Of a DNA stretch of 64,000 nt, positions 45,590-58,284 are shown in pieces. The stretch lies in NCBI GenBank assembly GCA_028583605.1, contig CM053331.1:33742318-33806317 (forward strand), in the 5' to 3' direction. Position numbers and translations under genes: made by a program. The stretch comes from Dastarcus helophoroides. Taxonomy: Eukaryota > Arthropoda > Insecta > Coleoptera > Bothrideridae. Within the stretch, counting starts at the first letter, position 1; each line of letters begins with the position of its first letter. Below the pieces are notes generated by a model. That model was not told where the DNA came from. It saw nothing but the letters and a program-made list of their open reading frames with translations, and made no database searches.

Positions 45590-46290
45590 AGCAATTATTG
45601 AGCGCACCGTACTACTAACTGTCAAAATTGTTGGGATAGGGGAGTGGTGGGACGCAATTGTCATCTGCCTAAGTTAACCATAGAGTATAGAAACTTTGAC
45701 CTATTCTCGAAATTTCGAGAAAAAAATCAATATCAAAGTCGAAATTTCGACTTAAATAAGTCGATATTTTAAATATCGCTTTTTTGGAAATGGCTACGTC
45801 TTTAAATTTAGTATTTTTCTAAGTTTTAACTTCGAACATTTTAAAAATTGAAATACAAATCTTGTCCCCTGAAACCAAGAAAGATTAAAAAACACAACAG
45901 TGGTTGCTCTAACGCTTTTCGACAGCCAAGCTATCATCTTCAGAGAGATACTGAGAGATACTGTCTTAGAGCAACCTTTGTTGTGTTTTTTAATCTTTCT
46001 TAGTTTCAAGGGACAAGTTTTGTATTTCAATATTTTTTTTTTAATCAATGTCCTTTCTTTGCTTTTAAAGTGTCGACTTTGGAATCGAAATTTCGACTTT
46101 TTTCTCGAAAATTTTACTTTAATCTTGAAATGTCAAGAAAAAGTCGAAATTTTGGTTAATAAAAAATTAAAATTACTGAACGCACCCTACTGCTAAGCTT
46201 CAATATTAAATTGTAAAGGGGTTGACGCTTAGAATATAGTCTTATATTCTAAGGGTTGGTGGGGCTCAACTGTCATCTGCCTATCCTAAC
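45590..46290. repeat. Duplicated segment flanking a foldback insertion
   Basis: TTGAGCGCACCGTACTACTAA ... GGGAGTGGTGGGACGCAATT ... TGTCATCTGCCTAAGTTAAC at 45597-45685 recurs as CTGAACGCACCCTACTGCTA ... GGTTGGTGGGGCTCAACTGT ... CATCTGCCTATCCTAACCAT at 46165-46285. The two copies are about 570-600 bp apart with foldback copy 9 between them. Confidence 0.75.
45845..46030. mobile_element. Foldback element copy 9 (right core deleted)
   Basis: The left arm has TGAAATACAAATCTTGTCCC, CCAAGAAAGATTAAAAAACA and a reverse-complement core (GCTCTAACGCTTTTCGACAG ... CATCTTCAGAGAG). The right arm has CTTAGAGCAACCTTTGTTGT and GGTTTC-type outer sequence but no core. Confidence 0.88.
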
Positions 46291-48239
46291 CATAGAATTC
46301 GAAATTTCGTGAAAAAAAGTTGAAATATTCGAGAAATTTCGACTTTATCTTTGACATTTCCTCAAAAAAAGTCGAAATTTGGAGAATAAAATAGAAATTT
46401 CCACTTTAATCTCGTGATTTCCAGTTTAAATATTGCGAGAAGAATGAAAAATTTCAACAACAAAAACAACGAGGAAAGTTGAAATTAAAAAAAAACTTCG
46501 ATAATTTGGCGAAAAATTACCTTGCGCATTTTTAAAAGTGTGTCAAATTATAAACAAGTTTTCTAGAAGAGCTTTATGACGGGATCACTGAAAAAAAATT
46601 AGACAGTCGTGGAGACTACCGACAGAAGTAAAAACTTAAAACTAGGAAATCACAGTGTATATGTAGTGTCTATTCTCTAATGTTACCAGTGTAATATACT
46701 GTTTACATTGGAGCATGTTGGTAACGCGTGATGGTAATACGTGATGGTCACACGAAATCATGAGTTTACTTCTATTTAAAATCAAACAACCCGCCTAAAG
46801 AAGTTTTCACTATAAATAGTATTGGAATCCAAAAAAGCAAGCTAAAATGTCAAATCCATTTTTTCCGATTGTTTTCTTAAGATTACTAAAAAATTGTTGC
46901 TAGATTTGTGAAATAAAACTTGAAGATTTAATTTGCTTCTTTTTATTTTCCTTTATGGCAATTTTTTCCAAGTTAAAATTGAAATTGAAAATGACCCGAT
47001 TGTTTTTATATCCCATAATTTTTGTGACTAATTTACTTCAAAAAGTAATAGTTTTATATTTCGAAAAAAATATTTTTTTTTAATAATATCTCTGAATATG
47101 TTTAAAACTTACATGTTAACACACTTGACATAACTTCTATCTTCCATGTTATGTTTATAAATTTTGCACAACTGCGTAAAACCTTTAGCATTGAAACAAT
47201 ATCAAGTCGCTAATGATTTTAATAATCAACATATCCGCCATCTGAACGTTTAATTATAGCGCCATCCATCATTATCGTGGATTTTTGCTATTTCCTAAGT
47301 TGCATTCTTATCAAAATTGAGCGAATCAACATCTGACTTTTCTACGTATAATATGTACTCTTTTCGAAATTCCCCGAAAAATATGTTTCTCAACATTTTT
47401 GCTTTATGATAACATACCGAGAAAACAGACGAATTTCGAGAAAACCGAATTACAAGAAAAAAACAATTTTGAGGAAAAAATCGACATATTTAGGAACTAA
47501 AACGTCACATTTTGAAATAAATATTGAAATTTCGAAAATAAGAATTTTAAAATAGAAGTTGAAATTACCGGAGTGCACGAATTGGGAAAGAATAATCCGA
47601 AAATCGAACCTAAAATAAAAACCTAATCGGAAAAATTCGAAGTGTCGAAAATTCGAAGAAAAAAATTAAAATTTTCAAAAGTCGAATTTTCTAAGAACTA
47701 AGACTAATTCTAAATCGAATTTAGAGAAAAAAATCAGTCCCCAAAAATATTTCTCTTCATATTTCAATTCTGTCATAATCTCGAAAATTCAAGAGCAATT
47801 TTTCTCCGAAATTTTTTAAAAATTTTCTTAGAAAAAAACAAGAATTCGAATGCCTTTTTCTATCCCTTACGCTTGAATGGCTCTATAAAATTCTCGCAGG
47901 GAACTAAGGAAATTTCGAACTGCTGTCACCGTCTACCATTCACCGATCGCCACTTAGTAGATAGTTAACGAAAAAATCGATTTGTTTGTTAAAACTTAGA
48001 TTAAATTTTCTAAGTTTCCTAAAAAATGTTACTCTCAGAATATTTAAATTTTTATTAAAATGTCGACCCAATTTTGGAAAAATAAATTTTGAAAAAAGGT
48101 CGACATTTTAAGAAAATAATGAGTAGAAATTCCATAGCCTTTTGGGGAATAAGAAACATTCAGCTGCGATTATCCGCGTTTCGGATCTTTTTGATGGGAA
48201 TTTCTAGGTTTTTTAAATTGTCGACCCCGGAACGAGTCA
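46291..48239. other. No gene; AT-rich with a member of a dispersed repeat
   Basis: At 46595-46770 lies TAGACAGTCGTGGAGACTAC, AACTTAAAACTAGGAAATCA and GAGCATGTTGGTAACGCGTG. The reverse complement of this set, in the same order, occurs at about 52080-52195 (CACCATCACGGTTACCAACA, GCTCTAATAACG ..., CTGTCAGCAGTCTGCC). The rest (46780-48239) shows no gene. Confidence 0.55.
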
Positions 48240-48870
48240 AATGTTAATGAATTGACTATAAAACGTATAACTCATGATCGAATAGCGAGATATCTACCCC
48301 TTCAAGGTTTAGTTGATTAATTTGTTAAAGCACCCTTCCGCGTAACGGGATACGAGGTTTTTACGTACCAAACCCTCGATCGTTTTCGCCTTTTACATCT
48401 CTTTTTCTTACGTAGAAAAGGCCTAAATTCGTATCTGACCATGAAGGGGACCGAGCGATTAAGCCAACGACGTAATCGCACGCCACCATTAAGAACAGCG
48501 GATGTAATTCACACTAAACCGGTCAATTAACACACATCGTCACTTCCACTTTTAACGACCAAGTAATTGCCGTTCTAAGGACGACAAAGGATTATCTAAT
48601 CAGCTGACGGCTGTGTCGTGTCGCACCCCGGCTATAGCTACCCTTTACGCTTCTAAGACTTCAAAATCTGTTATTTTCCTTACGCTTATTCGCTCGGGAG
48701 TTTTAAACGTGCACTTTAAAAGATGGATATTCAAAAGAAATATTTCCGGCGAGGGGGTTTCCAAAAGCGAATCCGTTTCTTTATTGCTCTCCCGACTTTT
48801 GAATATTCCACGAGCATTTCCCCCAAGATTATGTTCGAACATTTTTATTATTAGGAAGTAGCTCAATTAT
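48240..48870. other. Balanced-composition island, candidate conserved non-coding DNA
   Basis: About 630 bp without the TTTCGA signature, with CpG-containing, non-repetitive sequence (for example CCTTCCGCGTAACGGGATAC, CATGAAGGGGACCGAGCGAT, AAACCGGTCAATTAACACAC). Short frames on both strands do not resemble a protein I know. It lies in the Shaker 5' intron, where enhancers or conserved elements would be expected; this is inference from composition only. Confidence 0.4.
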
Positions 48871-49384
48871 GACAGGATCCCACCAGTATTTTATTGTTTT
48901 TCTGGGAATTTTATAGTTAAGGACTGGGAAAAAAGTGAGATTAAATTAAAAAGTTTGAAGAGACAAAATTTGGAAAAAAACTGGAAATTCACAGATTTTT
49001 AAGAATGTATGCTTTAAACACGAAATTTCCAAGAAATAATATTCCTACGCTAAATTCTGAAAAAAATACCCCAATTTTTGCATGTTTTCTTAAAATTTCA
49101 GCTTTAAAGTCGAAATTTAATTTTTCTATTTGGATTACATACAATTATCACTTAATGATTCGCATTTCATTTTTTGGATGAACGTCGACGAAAAATTGTT
49201 TTCTTGAAAAAATTACAATACACCACAGTTTCGTGTTTAGCTTGAGAATTTAAGGTAAAAAAATCAAAGTATAAACGCAGAATTCCAAAAATAAGTCGAA
49301 ATTTCGAGACTTAAGTCAACATCCAAATTCGAAATTTCGAAAAGAAAATCAAAATTTTTGGGAAGTTGAAATTTTAAGAGGAAA
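48871..49384. other. No gene seen; AT-rich intronic sequence
   Basis: TTTCGA-like phrases return near 49080 and 49290-49380. No coding frame of interest. Confidence 0.6.
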
Positions 49385-49610
49385 TTAGAACCAGAAGTAG
49401 GATGTAACTCTAAAGGGCTACAAAGGTCACTATGGGGGGCAAATTTTAATTCTTGTATTGCATTTGCATCACAGCAAATTCCATGAGCGCCCTCGGCGTG
49501 ACATGTGTTTAGGTGTGTTAGACTTAACAAATAATGTCACAGCAGAAATGCAACAGTACCAACGTGTAAAAAGTTGAAAATGTTTACAATCACAATCGTA
49601 GGCCGATTTT
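49385..49610 (+). repeat. Second copy of the dispersed repeat at 25420
   Basis: Matches 25420-25600 in ordered blocks (GGGCTACAAAGGTCACTATG, GAGCGCCCTCGGCGTGACAT, CAAATAATGTCACAGC, AAAGTTGAAAATGTTTACAA). It is longer than the first copy by an insertion of about 45 bases. Confidence 0.65.
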
Positions 49611-51000
49611 TTTTTTGTTGGCATCCTCAGGATGGTCTCTGCAAACCTACAGTTACGTTGATTAGTTACGCCCATCCGTCCCTTCACCGTAAATGGTGGA
49701 AATCAACTTTGGAACGTAGGAACGCCTCTGCGTTTTAGGGTAAACATCTAATTAGGAAATTTGAAAACTCAAACTTCGATTGAAAAGTTCGCGACGCATT
49801 GACAACCGTCTTACGTCATCGTTACGAAAGTCCCCATTTAAAAGTGAACGAATTTATTTATCCAGAACGCGTCGCAATGTCTCAAAGTTAAGTTAGTGTA
49901 AACCTGAGTGTTTCTTTGAACAAGTTAAATATAGATTAGATTCTATTTATAAGTGACATACAACACTATATATAAACCCTTGTCCTCTTATTTGAGATGG
50001 GTTACTGTTACGTATTTACGCGACTGAAACCCTCCTTAAGATATTTTGGCAACTATAGCGCCTTTCCTCATTCCGTGCCACTATAATTTTTTTTTTCTAG
50101 TGTGGGGATAATTTACATTTGAGATAGGACATCACGTTGCTCACGTGCATGCTTTATCAGGTTTTCGATGGTCTTTTCACGTCTAGCACGTAATTAGTCT
50201 TCGAAAGGATGCTCGAAGAGGAAGATCGTTGATAGGTCATGAAACAGGCTGGCAAGTTTCTAGTGCTTGCCAGACACTTAACATACATTAAATTTGCTCC
50301 TGAGCATTTCCAGCGAGGCGAATGCGCGTCATCTTTTCACCCCAATAACTCCTTATTGATGCTAATTAAATCACTTGGGGTAGAGATATAAATAGCAAAC
50401 TTATATAACGTCAGATGCTGAAAAACTCGGCTGTAACATTTGCCTGCTTCCAGAAGCAATCTGTCTAATTTTGTATTCAAACTCTCACGTCTCGAACAAG
50501 CTGTAAATAATTTGTTCGAACTGAAACTTCACTTCTGTGTACGATATTACCATCATATAGTGGTGACTTAAAGCCAGTGATTTTCATTTCTAAAGAAATG
50601 GAGAAGCTCATTGAAAAAAAACAGAATGAATAAGATTTTTTTAGGACTAACTTTAAATGAACTGTTCTCGATTCCAAATTCAAAAAATATTCTTGTTTTT
50701 TAAAAATTACATACTAAAAAGCACTATTACTGTACTACTTTGACAACTAATAAGAGATTACCAATCCTTAACGGAAGGTTACTGAAAATCTAGAATTGTG
50801 AAAGGAGTAACTGGCGAAGAAAAAGCCAATAAAACATGAATGAAAATGTACTATTATGCTTAAAATTAAGGGAATACTACTGTAGTTTGTAAATTTATTT
50901 AAATTAGTAAGAAAAAAGTCGAAATCTTTGGAGAAAAGTTAAAATTTCGATTATAATATCAGAAAACCGAAAAAAAAATTAAAGATTTTAAGTCTTGTCT
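49611..51000. other. No gene recognised; unique-looking sequence and a diverged satellite monomer
   Basis: 49611-50480 has balanced composition but no convincing frame. At 50785-50840 CTAGAATTGTGAAAGGAGTA, ACTGGCGAAGAAAAAGCCAA and AACATGAATGAAAA follow the order of the 590-bp satellite monomer. Confidence 0.5.
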
Positions 51001-51005
51001 GGAAA

Positions 51006-51530
51006 CTCCTAATCTAACCTAACCTAACCTAGCCTAACCTAACCTAACTTAATCTAACCTAACCTAACTTAATCTAATCTAACCTAACCTAGCCTAACCT
51101 AACCTAACCTAATTTAACCTAATCTAACCTAACCTAACCTAACCTAACCTAACCTAACCTAACCTAACTTAACCCAACCTAACCTAACCTAACCTAACCT
51201 AACCTAACCTAACCTAACCTAACCTAACCCAACCCAACCCAATCCAATCCAACCCAATCCAACCCAATCCAACCCAATCCAACCCAATTCAACCCAATTC
51301 AACCCAATTCAACCCAATTCAACCCAACCCAACCCAACCCAACACACCCCACCCAACCCAGCCCAACCCAACCCAACCCAACCCAACCCAACCCAACCCA
51401 ACACACCCCACCCAACCCAGCCCAACCCAACCCAACCCAACGCAACCCAACCCAACCCAACCCAACCCAACCCAACCCAAACCAACCCAACCCAATCCAA
51501 CCCAACCCAACCAAATCTTAACCAACCTAA
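51006..51530. repeat. Interstitial telomeric array (TTAGG)n grading into (TTGGG)n
   Basis: The left part (about 51006-51230) is mostly CCTAA pentamers (complement TTAGG, the ancestral insect telomere repeat) with TTAGATT-type slips. From about 51230 the unit drifts through CCCAAT to CCCAA, and a 60-bp block (AACACACCCCACCCAACCCA ...) is itself duplicated (about 51340 and 51400). The last two units (51520-51533) return to CCTAA. The minus-strand frames rich in Gly-Trp-Val-Gly-Leu are by-products of the pentamer. Confidence 0.96.
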
Positions 51531-52430
51531 CCTAACAATTTCTCTTCTTCGAATAAATTTCCATTTTTCTTCAGAAAAATTTGAATTTTTCCTGAACTTG
51601 AAACTTTTATGCTCTTTTTTTTTCATCGTTTATATTTTAAACTCGAAAATGATTTTAAAAATTTCAAATTTTTCGAAGTTATGGCTAGTTTCTCAAAATT
51701 TTCAATTCTGTCTTTTTTTCTTTAAAAGTTTGACTTCAAACTCGAAAATCCATATTTTTCTCAACATTTTAAAGACAATTTGATGCGATGTTTGATGTTT
51801 TTTTGTCTCGAAATTCTGAGGTTCAGTTTTTTACTTCTAATTTAAAACTGATATTTTCTTAGAATCTTGATTTGTTTTTGGAAATTTCGATTTAAAATGG
51901 AATTTTTTGCGATTGAGTATTACCAATAAAACATGTTTCCTCGAAATATTCAGTGTCGAAATGAGATGTTCATGTTTTTTTCCCAAAATATCAACTTTAA
52001 ACTCAAAAATTTTATTTTTTCTTGAAGTGAAAACTTCGTTAAAGGCGTTGAGTGATTCTGGACAAGGAGTAAACTTATGGTTTAGCATCACCATCACGGT
52101 TACCAACATGCTCTAATAACGACAGTATATTATGCTGTTTCCTAATTTAAAGTGTTCACTTCTGTCAGCAGTCTGCCTATTTTTTTTCATAAATTAGATT
52201 GTTTTTTCCTATAAATCTCGATTCAATTGTTCAGAATGGAGGTTCCAAATAATTTTTGCGTTGAGCCTTGCTGGATTATCAAAAATACACTCATGTCCCC
52301 CTTTACATTTTTTCATTGCTACGATAAAAAATCACGACGTTTCTTTCACGGTTACAAACATAATAAATTAACTGATAACATTCTGTATTCATTGCTGAAA
52401 ATAACAAAGTATAAATAATTAAAAAATCAA
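51531..52430. other. No gene; AT-rich with an inverted copy of the 46600 repeat
   Basis: 52060-52200 is the reverse complement of the repeat at 46595-46770 (see that entry). The rest shows no gene. Confidence 0.6.
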
Positions 52431-52991
52431 CAAAATTTTAGAAAAAAATCTAGAAAATTCGAACAAATTTGTCTTTTTATTTTAAAGTCGAAATATTAAA
52501 AAATGGTAAAACTTTTAAAACTCAAAAAAATCAACACTGTTTTTGAAAAAAAAAACTCGAATTCGTAATTGTTTTAAAAGTCGAAAAAACAGTAAAAATT
52601 TCAAAACAAGCGAATTCAAAAAAAATGTCGATATTTAAAAAATTACGAATGTGTTCACAGTTTCGAAATTTTTTCAAAAATCTGTTTGATTTTTTAATTA
52701 TTTATACTAAATTATTTGCAGAAGTGAAGAGAATATTACAATTTATTTAATAATCAACAAGATTTTCGGAAAACACTCGAAATTCTGAACAAGGTCGTAT
52801 TTTTTTGAAAGCCAAAATATTGAAAAATACTAAAAATTTCTAAAAGGGCGAAATTTAAAATTTTACTTTTGAAAAATTACAAATTTTACAAAGTTTCGAG
52901 TTTCATTCGAAAACCTTGTTGATTTTTTAATTATTTATACATAATTAACTTCAGGTGAACCGAATGCAACAATTTATTTGATAATAACAAG

Positions 52992-53098
52992 AGTATCTCT
53001 CTAAAAATAACAGCTTGGCTATCGAAACACGTTAGAGCAACCTTTGTTGTGTTTTTTAATCTGTCTTGGTTTCAGGGGACAAGTTCTCTATTTCAAGA
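52992..53098 (+). mobile_element. Foldback element copy 10 (right half, core slightly mutated)
   Basis: CTCTCTAAAAATAACAGCTT (CUGAAGA box changed to CUAAAAA), GGCTATCGAAACACGTTAGA, then GTTGTGTTTTTTAATCTGTC and GGTTTCAGGGGACAAG. The half element starts exactly at the CTCTCT before the core. Confidence 0.82.
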
Positions 53099-53921
53099 TT
53101 TTCGAAAAAAAAAAACGAAACTCTGAACAAATTCATATTTTTTTTAAAAGCCGAAATAACGAAAAATAGCAAAAATTTAAAAAAAGGCGGAGTTTTGAAA
53201 AGATGTCGATATTTAATGAAAATAAATAATTTTCAATAAAAATTTGGAAATAAAAAAAATGCATAATTTGCAAAGTACATTCAAAATTTTTTATAAAATT
53301 CAAAACTTTAAAAAATCAAGTTTTCAAAAGATACAACATTTTCGAAAAGGTCGATTTTTTTTGAAAAATAGACAGCTCTATTTTGAAAACTGAATTGAAA
53401 AAGTTGAAAATTTCAATAAAAAGCCAAGATTTTCAGAGGGTGAGAATAATCGCAATTTTTAAAAAAACTCGATTTTTTGAAAAAATAATTCGAAAATTTA
53501 AACAGATTTCGATTTTTTTTAATTAAAAAACAAAATTTTCAAATAATTTGAAATTTTATAAAAAGTCGAAAGTTTAAAAAATAGACGAATCTGTCGATCG
53601 AAGTCAAAAATTTAAAAAAATTTAAATTTTGCAAATTTTTGAATTTTTTTTTAATGAAAATTTTAAACTTTTCAGAAAGTGAGTATGTTCGAAAAGAGTC
53701 GAAGTTTCTAAAAAAACTACTATTAAACTACTGAAAACGTCCTAATTTTTAAAAATAGTCAATAATTTGAAAAAAGGGAAATCTCGAAAAAACTTCGAGA
53801 ATTGAAAAAATGCGAAGATTTGAAAAAATCAAAATTTTCAAAAGACAGTCGAAATTTTTGAAAGTTATTGGTTTAATTCAGGGCAATTGTAATTTAAATA
53901 GTCAAGATTTTCAACACAAAT

Positions 53922-54029
53922 CATCTCTCTGAAGATGATAGCTTGGCTATGGAAACGCATTAGAACAATTTTTGTTGTGTTTTTTAATCATTCCTTGTTT
54001 AAGGGGACAAAATTTGTATTTCAATTTTT
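53922..54029 (+). mobile_element. Foldback element copy 11 (right half)
   Basis: CTCTCTGAAGATGATAGC, GGCTATGGAAACGCATTAGA (GAAA box altered to GGAAA), TTTTTGTTGTGTTTTTTAAT, and outer arm GGGGACAAAATTTGTATTTC. It also starts at the core. Confidence 0.82.
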
Positions 54030-54700
54030 AAAAAAAAATCTAAATTTTGTAAATGACCAAAAATTTCAGAGACAAAATTTTAAAAAAATGGCGAGATATT
54101 TTTAAAAAATGTCGATATATTTTCAAGAAAGTCGATATAATTTAAAAAAAAACTCAAATTTTTTAAAAGTCAAAATTTCTCAAAAAAAAGTAACGGAAAA
54201 GCCAAAAAAAGTCAAAAAAAGCTAAAAAAAAGCCAAAAAAAGCCAAAATACACTCGAAAAATTAAAAAAATTCGAAATTTTTCATGAAAATATGAAATTT
54301 TCAGAAAATTACAAATTTTTAAAAAATCAAAACTTCCAAAAATACACGAATTTAAATTATTAAAAAAGTTGGATTTTTTAGAAGAAAAAGTCGAATTTTT
54401 CAAAAAAGAGTCGCATTTTTCAAAAAGAAAGTCGGATTTTTCAAAAATAATCGAAACAAATCAAACAGCTTTTTTTAAAAAATCGAAATCAAAAGAGGCG
54501 AAATTTAGAAAAAAATTTAAATTTTGAGAAAAATCAAAATTTTAAACCGAGTAAAAAATTTTGGAGTTGTGTGTATTAATTGTCAAAATTACAAAATTTT
54601 GTAGTTACAATTTTCAAAAAAATTAAAAATTTGAAATAATTCCGGCATTTTCAAAAATAATTCTAAATTTAAAATAAAACATTTGCAAGCGGTTCCAAAT

Positions 54701-57530
54701 TTTCGAAAAAATCGAAATTCTAAAAACGGAAAATTTAAAAAAAATTAAATTTTTTAGTAGATTACAAATGTTACGGATTTGTAGTTAAAAGAAAATAATG
54801 ATAAATGAAATTTTAAAAATGGCCCAAGAAAAAGTTCAGAATTGGGAAAAATATCGAAATTTTGATCAATTACAATTGTCCAAATAAAAAACAACTCGAG
54901 ATTTTCCAAAAAAGACGCAATATAGAAAAACATCAACATTTTGTTTCCGCATCCTACTCGCAGTGCTTTAAAGGCATAATGAGGTTTTTGCGAGTGGATT
55001 AAACTTAAAAAAAAAGGTCGAGTCTTTGGAGAAAGTCGAAATTTTGTAATATAGTCGGAATTTTGGAACAATTTTGGCCACTCAGAAACGTCTACATTAA
55101 ATAAATAATTAAAAAAAAACAACATTTGAAAAGTCAATATATTTCAGTCAAATTAAAAAAAACTGAAGTTTTGAAGAAAGGCCAAATTTTTGGAATAAAG
55201 TCGAAATTTCAAAAAGCCAGAATTTTAAAAACTTTAAAAAAACCCAATTAAAAAAAGTCGAATAGTGGGGAAAATATCGAAATTTTATCAGTTTCAATTT
55301 TCCATAAAAAAACTAGTCGAGATTTTCCAAAAAATTCGAAATATTGAGAAAAATCGAAATTTTGGAAAAGGTCGAAAGGTAATAAAACTGAAATTTTGAA
55401 ACAATCTTGGTCAATCAGAAACGTCTACATTAAAAAAATAGTAAAAAAAAGTCAATATATTTCAAAATCAAATTTGGGAAAAAAACTGAAGTTTTAAAGA
55501 AAAGCCAAATTTTTTGAATAAAGTCGAAACTTTAAAAAGCCACAATTTTGAAAAGTCTAAATATACCCAAATTGAAAAAAAGTTGAAAAGTAGGGAAAAT
55601 ATCGAAATTACAATTTTCCAAAAAAATCTAGATTTTCCAAAAGAGGCGAACTATTGAAAAACATCGAAATTTTGGGAAAGGTTGAAATTTTGTTGTAATA
55701 AAATTGAAACTTTGAAACAATTTTGATCAATCAGAAATACCTACATTAAAAAAATAGTAAAAAGAAAACAAATTTTGAAAAAGTCAATATATTTCAAAAT
55801 AAGGTTTGAAAAAAAAACTGAAGTTTTGAAGAAGGCCAAATTTTTGGAATAAAGCCGAAATTTTGAAAATCCAGAATTTTGAAAAGTGTAAAAAAACCCA
55901 TCTTAAAAAAAATCGAAAGGTGGGGAAAATATCAAAATTTTTATCAGTTACAATTTTCCATAAGCAAACTAGTCGAGATTTATCAAAAAAGGCAAAATAT
56001 TAAAAAAAATCGAAATTTTGGAAAAGGTCGAAACTTTAAAGTAGGTGGAACTTTAAAGTAGGTGGAATTTTGTAATAAAATCGAAATTTTGAAATAATTT
56101 CGATCTATCAGAAACGTCTACATTAAAAATTAGTTAAAAAAAACAAATTTTGAAAAAGTCAATATATTTCAAAATCAAATTTGGAAAAAAACTGAAGCTC
56201 TGAAGAAAAGTCAAATTTTTGTAATAAGGTCGAAATTTTGAAAAGTCTAAATTTTGGAAAAGTCTGAAAACACCCAAATTAAAAACACTTCAAAAGTGGA
56301 GAAAATATCGAAATTACAATAGAGATTTTCCAAAACAGGCGAAATATTGAAAAAAATCGAAATTTTGGAAAAGGTCGAAATTTTTTAATGAAATTGAAAT
56401 TTTGAAATAATTTTGATCAATCAGAAACGGCTACATTAAAAAAATAGTCAAAAAAAACAAAATTTGAAAAAAATCATTATATTTAAAAATCAAATTTGAA
56501 GAAAAACTGAAGCTTTAAAAAAAAGCCAAATTTTTGGAGTAAAGTCGAAACTTTTAAAAGTCAGAATTTTGGAAAAGTCTGAAAACACCCAAATTTATAA
56601 AAAAGGGAAAAATGGGGAAAATATCGAAATTACAATGTTCCAAAAAAAATTCGAGATTTTCCAAGAGAGGCGAAATATTGAAAAACATCGAAATTTTGGA
56701 AAGGTCGCAATTTTTTAATGAAATTGAAATTTTGAAATAATTTTGATCAATCAGAAACGGCTACATTAAAGAATGGTCGAAAGAAAAAAACAAATTTTGA
56801 AAAAGTCAACATATTTCAAAATCAAATTAAAAAAAAACTGGAGCTCTGAAGAAAAGCCAAATTTTTTAAATAAAGTCGAAATTTTGAAAAACCAGAATTT
56901 TGAAAAGTCTAAAAATAACCCAAATTAAAAAACGTCCAAAGGTGAGAAAAATATCGAAATTACAATGTTCCAAAAAAAATTCGAGATTTTCCAAGAGAGG
57001 CGAAATATTGAAAAACATCGAAATTTGAAAAAAGGTGGAGATTTTGTATTAAAATCGGAATTTTGAAACAATTTTGATCACCCAAAAAACGTCTACCTTA
57101 AAAAAATAGTAAAAAAAGCAAATTTTAAAAAACTCGATATATATCAAAATCAAATTAAAAAAAAACTGGAGCTCTGAAGAAAAGCCAAATTTTTTAAATA
57201 AAGTCGAAATTTTGAAAAACCAGAATTTTGAAAAGCCTGAATTTTAAAATAAGTGAAAATTTTTAAGTGGGCGAAATTTTGGAAAAAGCGAAATTTTGGA
57301 AAAAGTGAAATTTTGAAAAAACTTTGAAATTTGAACAAAACCCAATTTTTTGTTTCCAAATGCTTGGTCACCTCTATTTCAGAGCAAAATTTTGGAAAAA
57401 GTGAAATTTTGAAAAAACCTTGTAATTTGGGAAAAGAATCTAACTTTTTGTTTTTAAAAATTGGCCACCCCTCTTTTAGAGAAATGTTAAAAAAATAACT
57501 CAAAAAAATATAATAGAAATAGTTTTAAAA
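54701..57530. repeat. TTTCGA-type tandem family with about 330-bp units
   Basis: The phrase ATTTTGATCAATCAGAAACG followed by TCTACATTAA recurs near 55070, 55411, 55725, 56100, 56410, 56740 and 57075, giving spacings of about 310-375 bp. Units share AACTGAAGTTTTGAAGAAAA and GCCAAATTTTTGGAATAAAG. A-rich on +. Confidence 0.87.
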
Positions 57531-58284
57531 AAGCCCAATATTGAGAAAAAACAAATCAAAATTAAATGTAAAAAATTGAATTTTAACTCAAAATTTCCGG
57601 AAAATTCGAAAATTTGAGCTGAAAGTCAATATTTCGAAAAAAAAACTGAAACTTTTTGACTGAAGTCGAAATTTCAAAATACCAATTCAACATTGTAACA
57701 AAAGGGCTGACTTCCATTTTTAAGTTGATATTTTAGGGAAACAAATTAAAAAAGTGTATGCTTTAACTCAGAATTTTGAGAAGACATTCAACGTGAAAAA
57801 AACTCGTAATGTTTAAAATTTCGAATCTTTTCTAGAATTTTTATTACAATCTCAAACGTTCCACTTCAAAATAGACATTTCACTCGAAGTTTAAAGTTTC
57901 TACAAACAAGATTAGAAAATTGAAAAAAAAAATCTTGGAACTTTAATTTGCTTTTTCAAAATTTTCTCTACAACTATTTTTCTTCAAGTTACAGCTTTTT
58001 AAAAATCACTTGGGTATATCATGTGGTATTAAGTGGTACCAATAAAAATAAAAGATGCTACTTATGGCTTTCGTCCCACGGGCATAATTAACCGGCCCAA
58101 GGTTTTGCTACCTCCAAAGCGGAAGAAGACGACTGATGCAGATATCCAGCATGAATCAGCTATCAGTATCCCAGGATTAAAAATCACTTCTCAAAAGAAG
58201 AACAAGACGACACAAGATACAAGACAAAAATACGAAAGAAAGAACGTCGCCCAAGAGCATTATTACTCGAACCCTACAAACCTG
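57531..58284. other. No recognised gene; transition to the 96-bp array
   Basis: AT-rich sequence; the + frame from 58033 (85 codons, Lys/Thr/Pro rich, for example GIINRPKVLLPPKRKKTTDA) is not recognised. Its end (AAAGAAAGAACGTCGCCCAA, GAGCATTATTACTCGAACCC) recurs at 58555-58600, so it is partly inside the repeat that follows. Confidence 0.45.

Larger units (their letters stand above)
52431..54700. repeat. TTTCGA-type block, A-rich polarity, degenerate
   Basis: Phrases such as AAAAAGTCGAAATTTTGAAA in A-rich orientation, interrupted by two half foldback elements. At 54192-54250 a run of AAGCCAAAAA-type repeats occurs. No coding frame of interest. Confidence 0.75.

Noticed and set aside
51299..51626. 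Gly-Trp-Val-Gly-Leu repeat proteins on the minus strand
   Set aside because: They are direct translations of the TTGGG pentamer in several frames at once.
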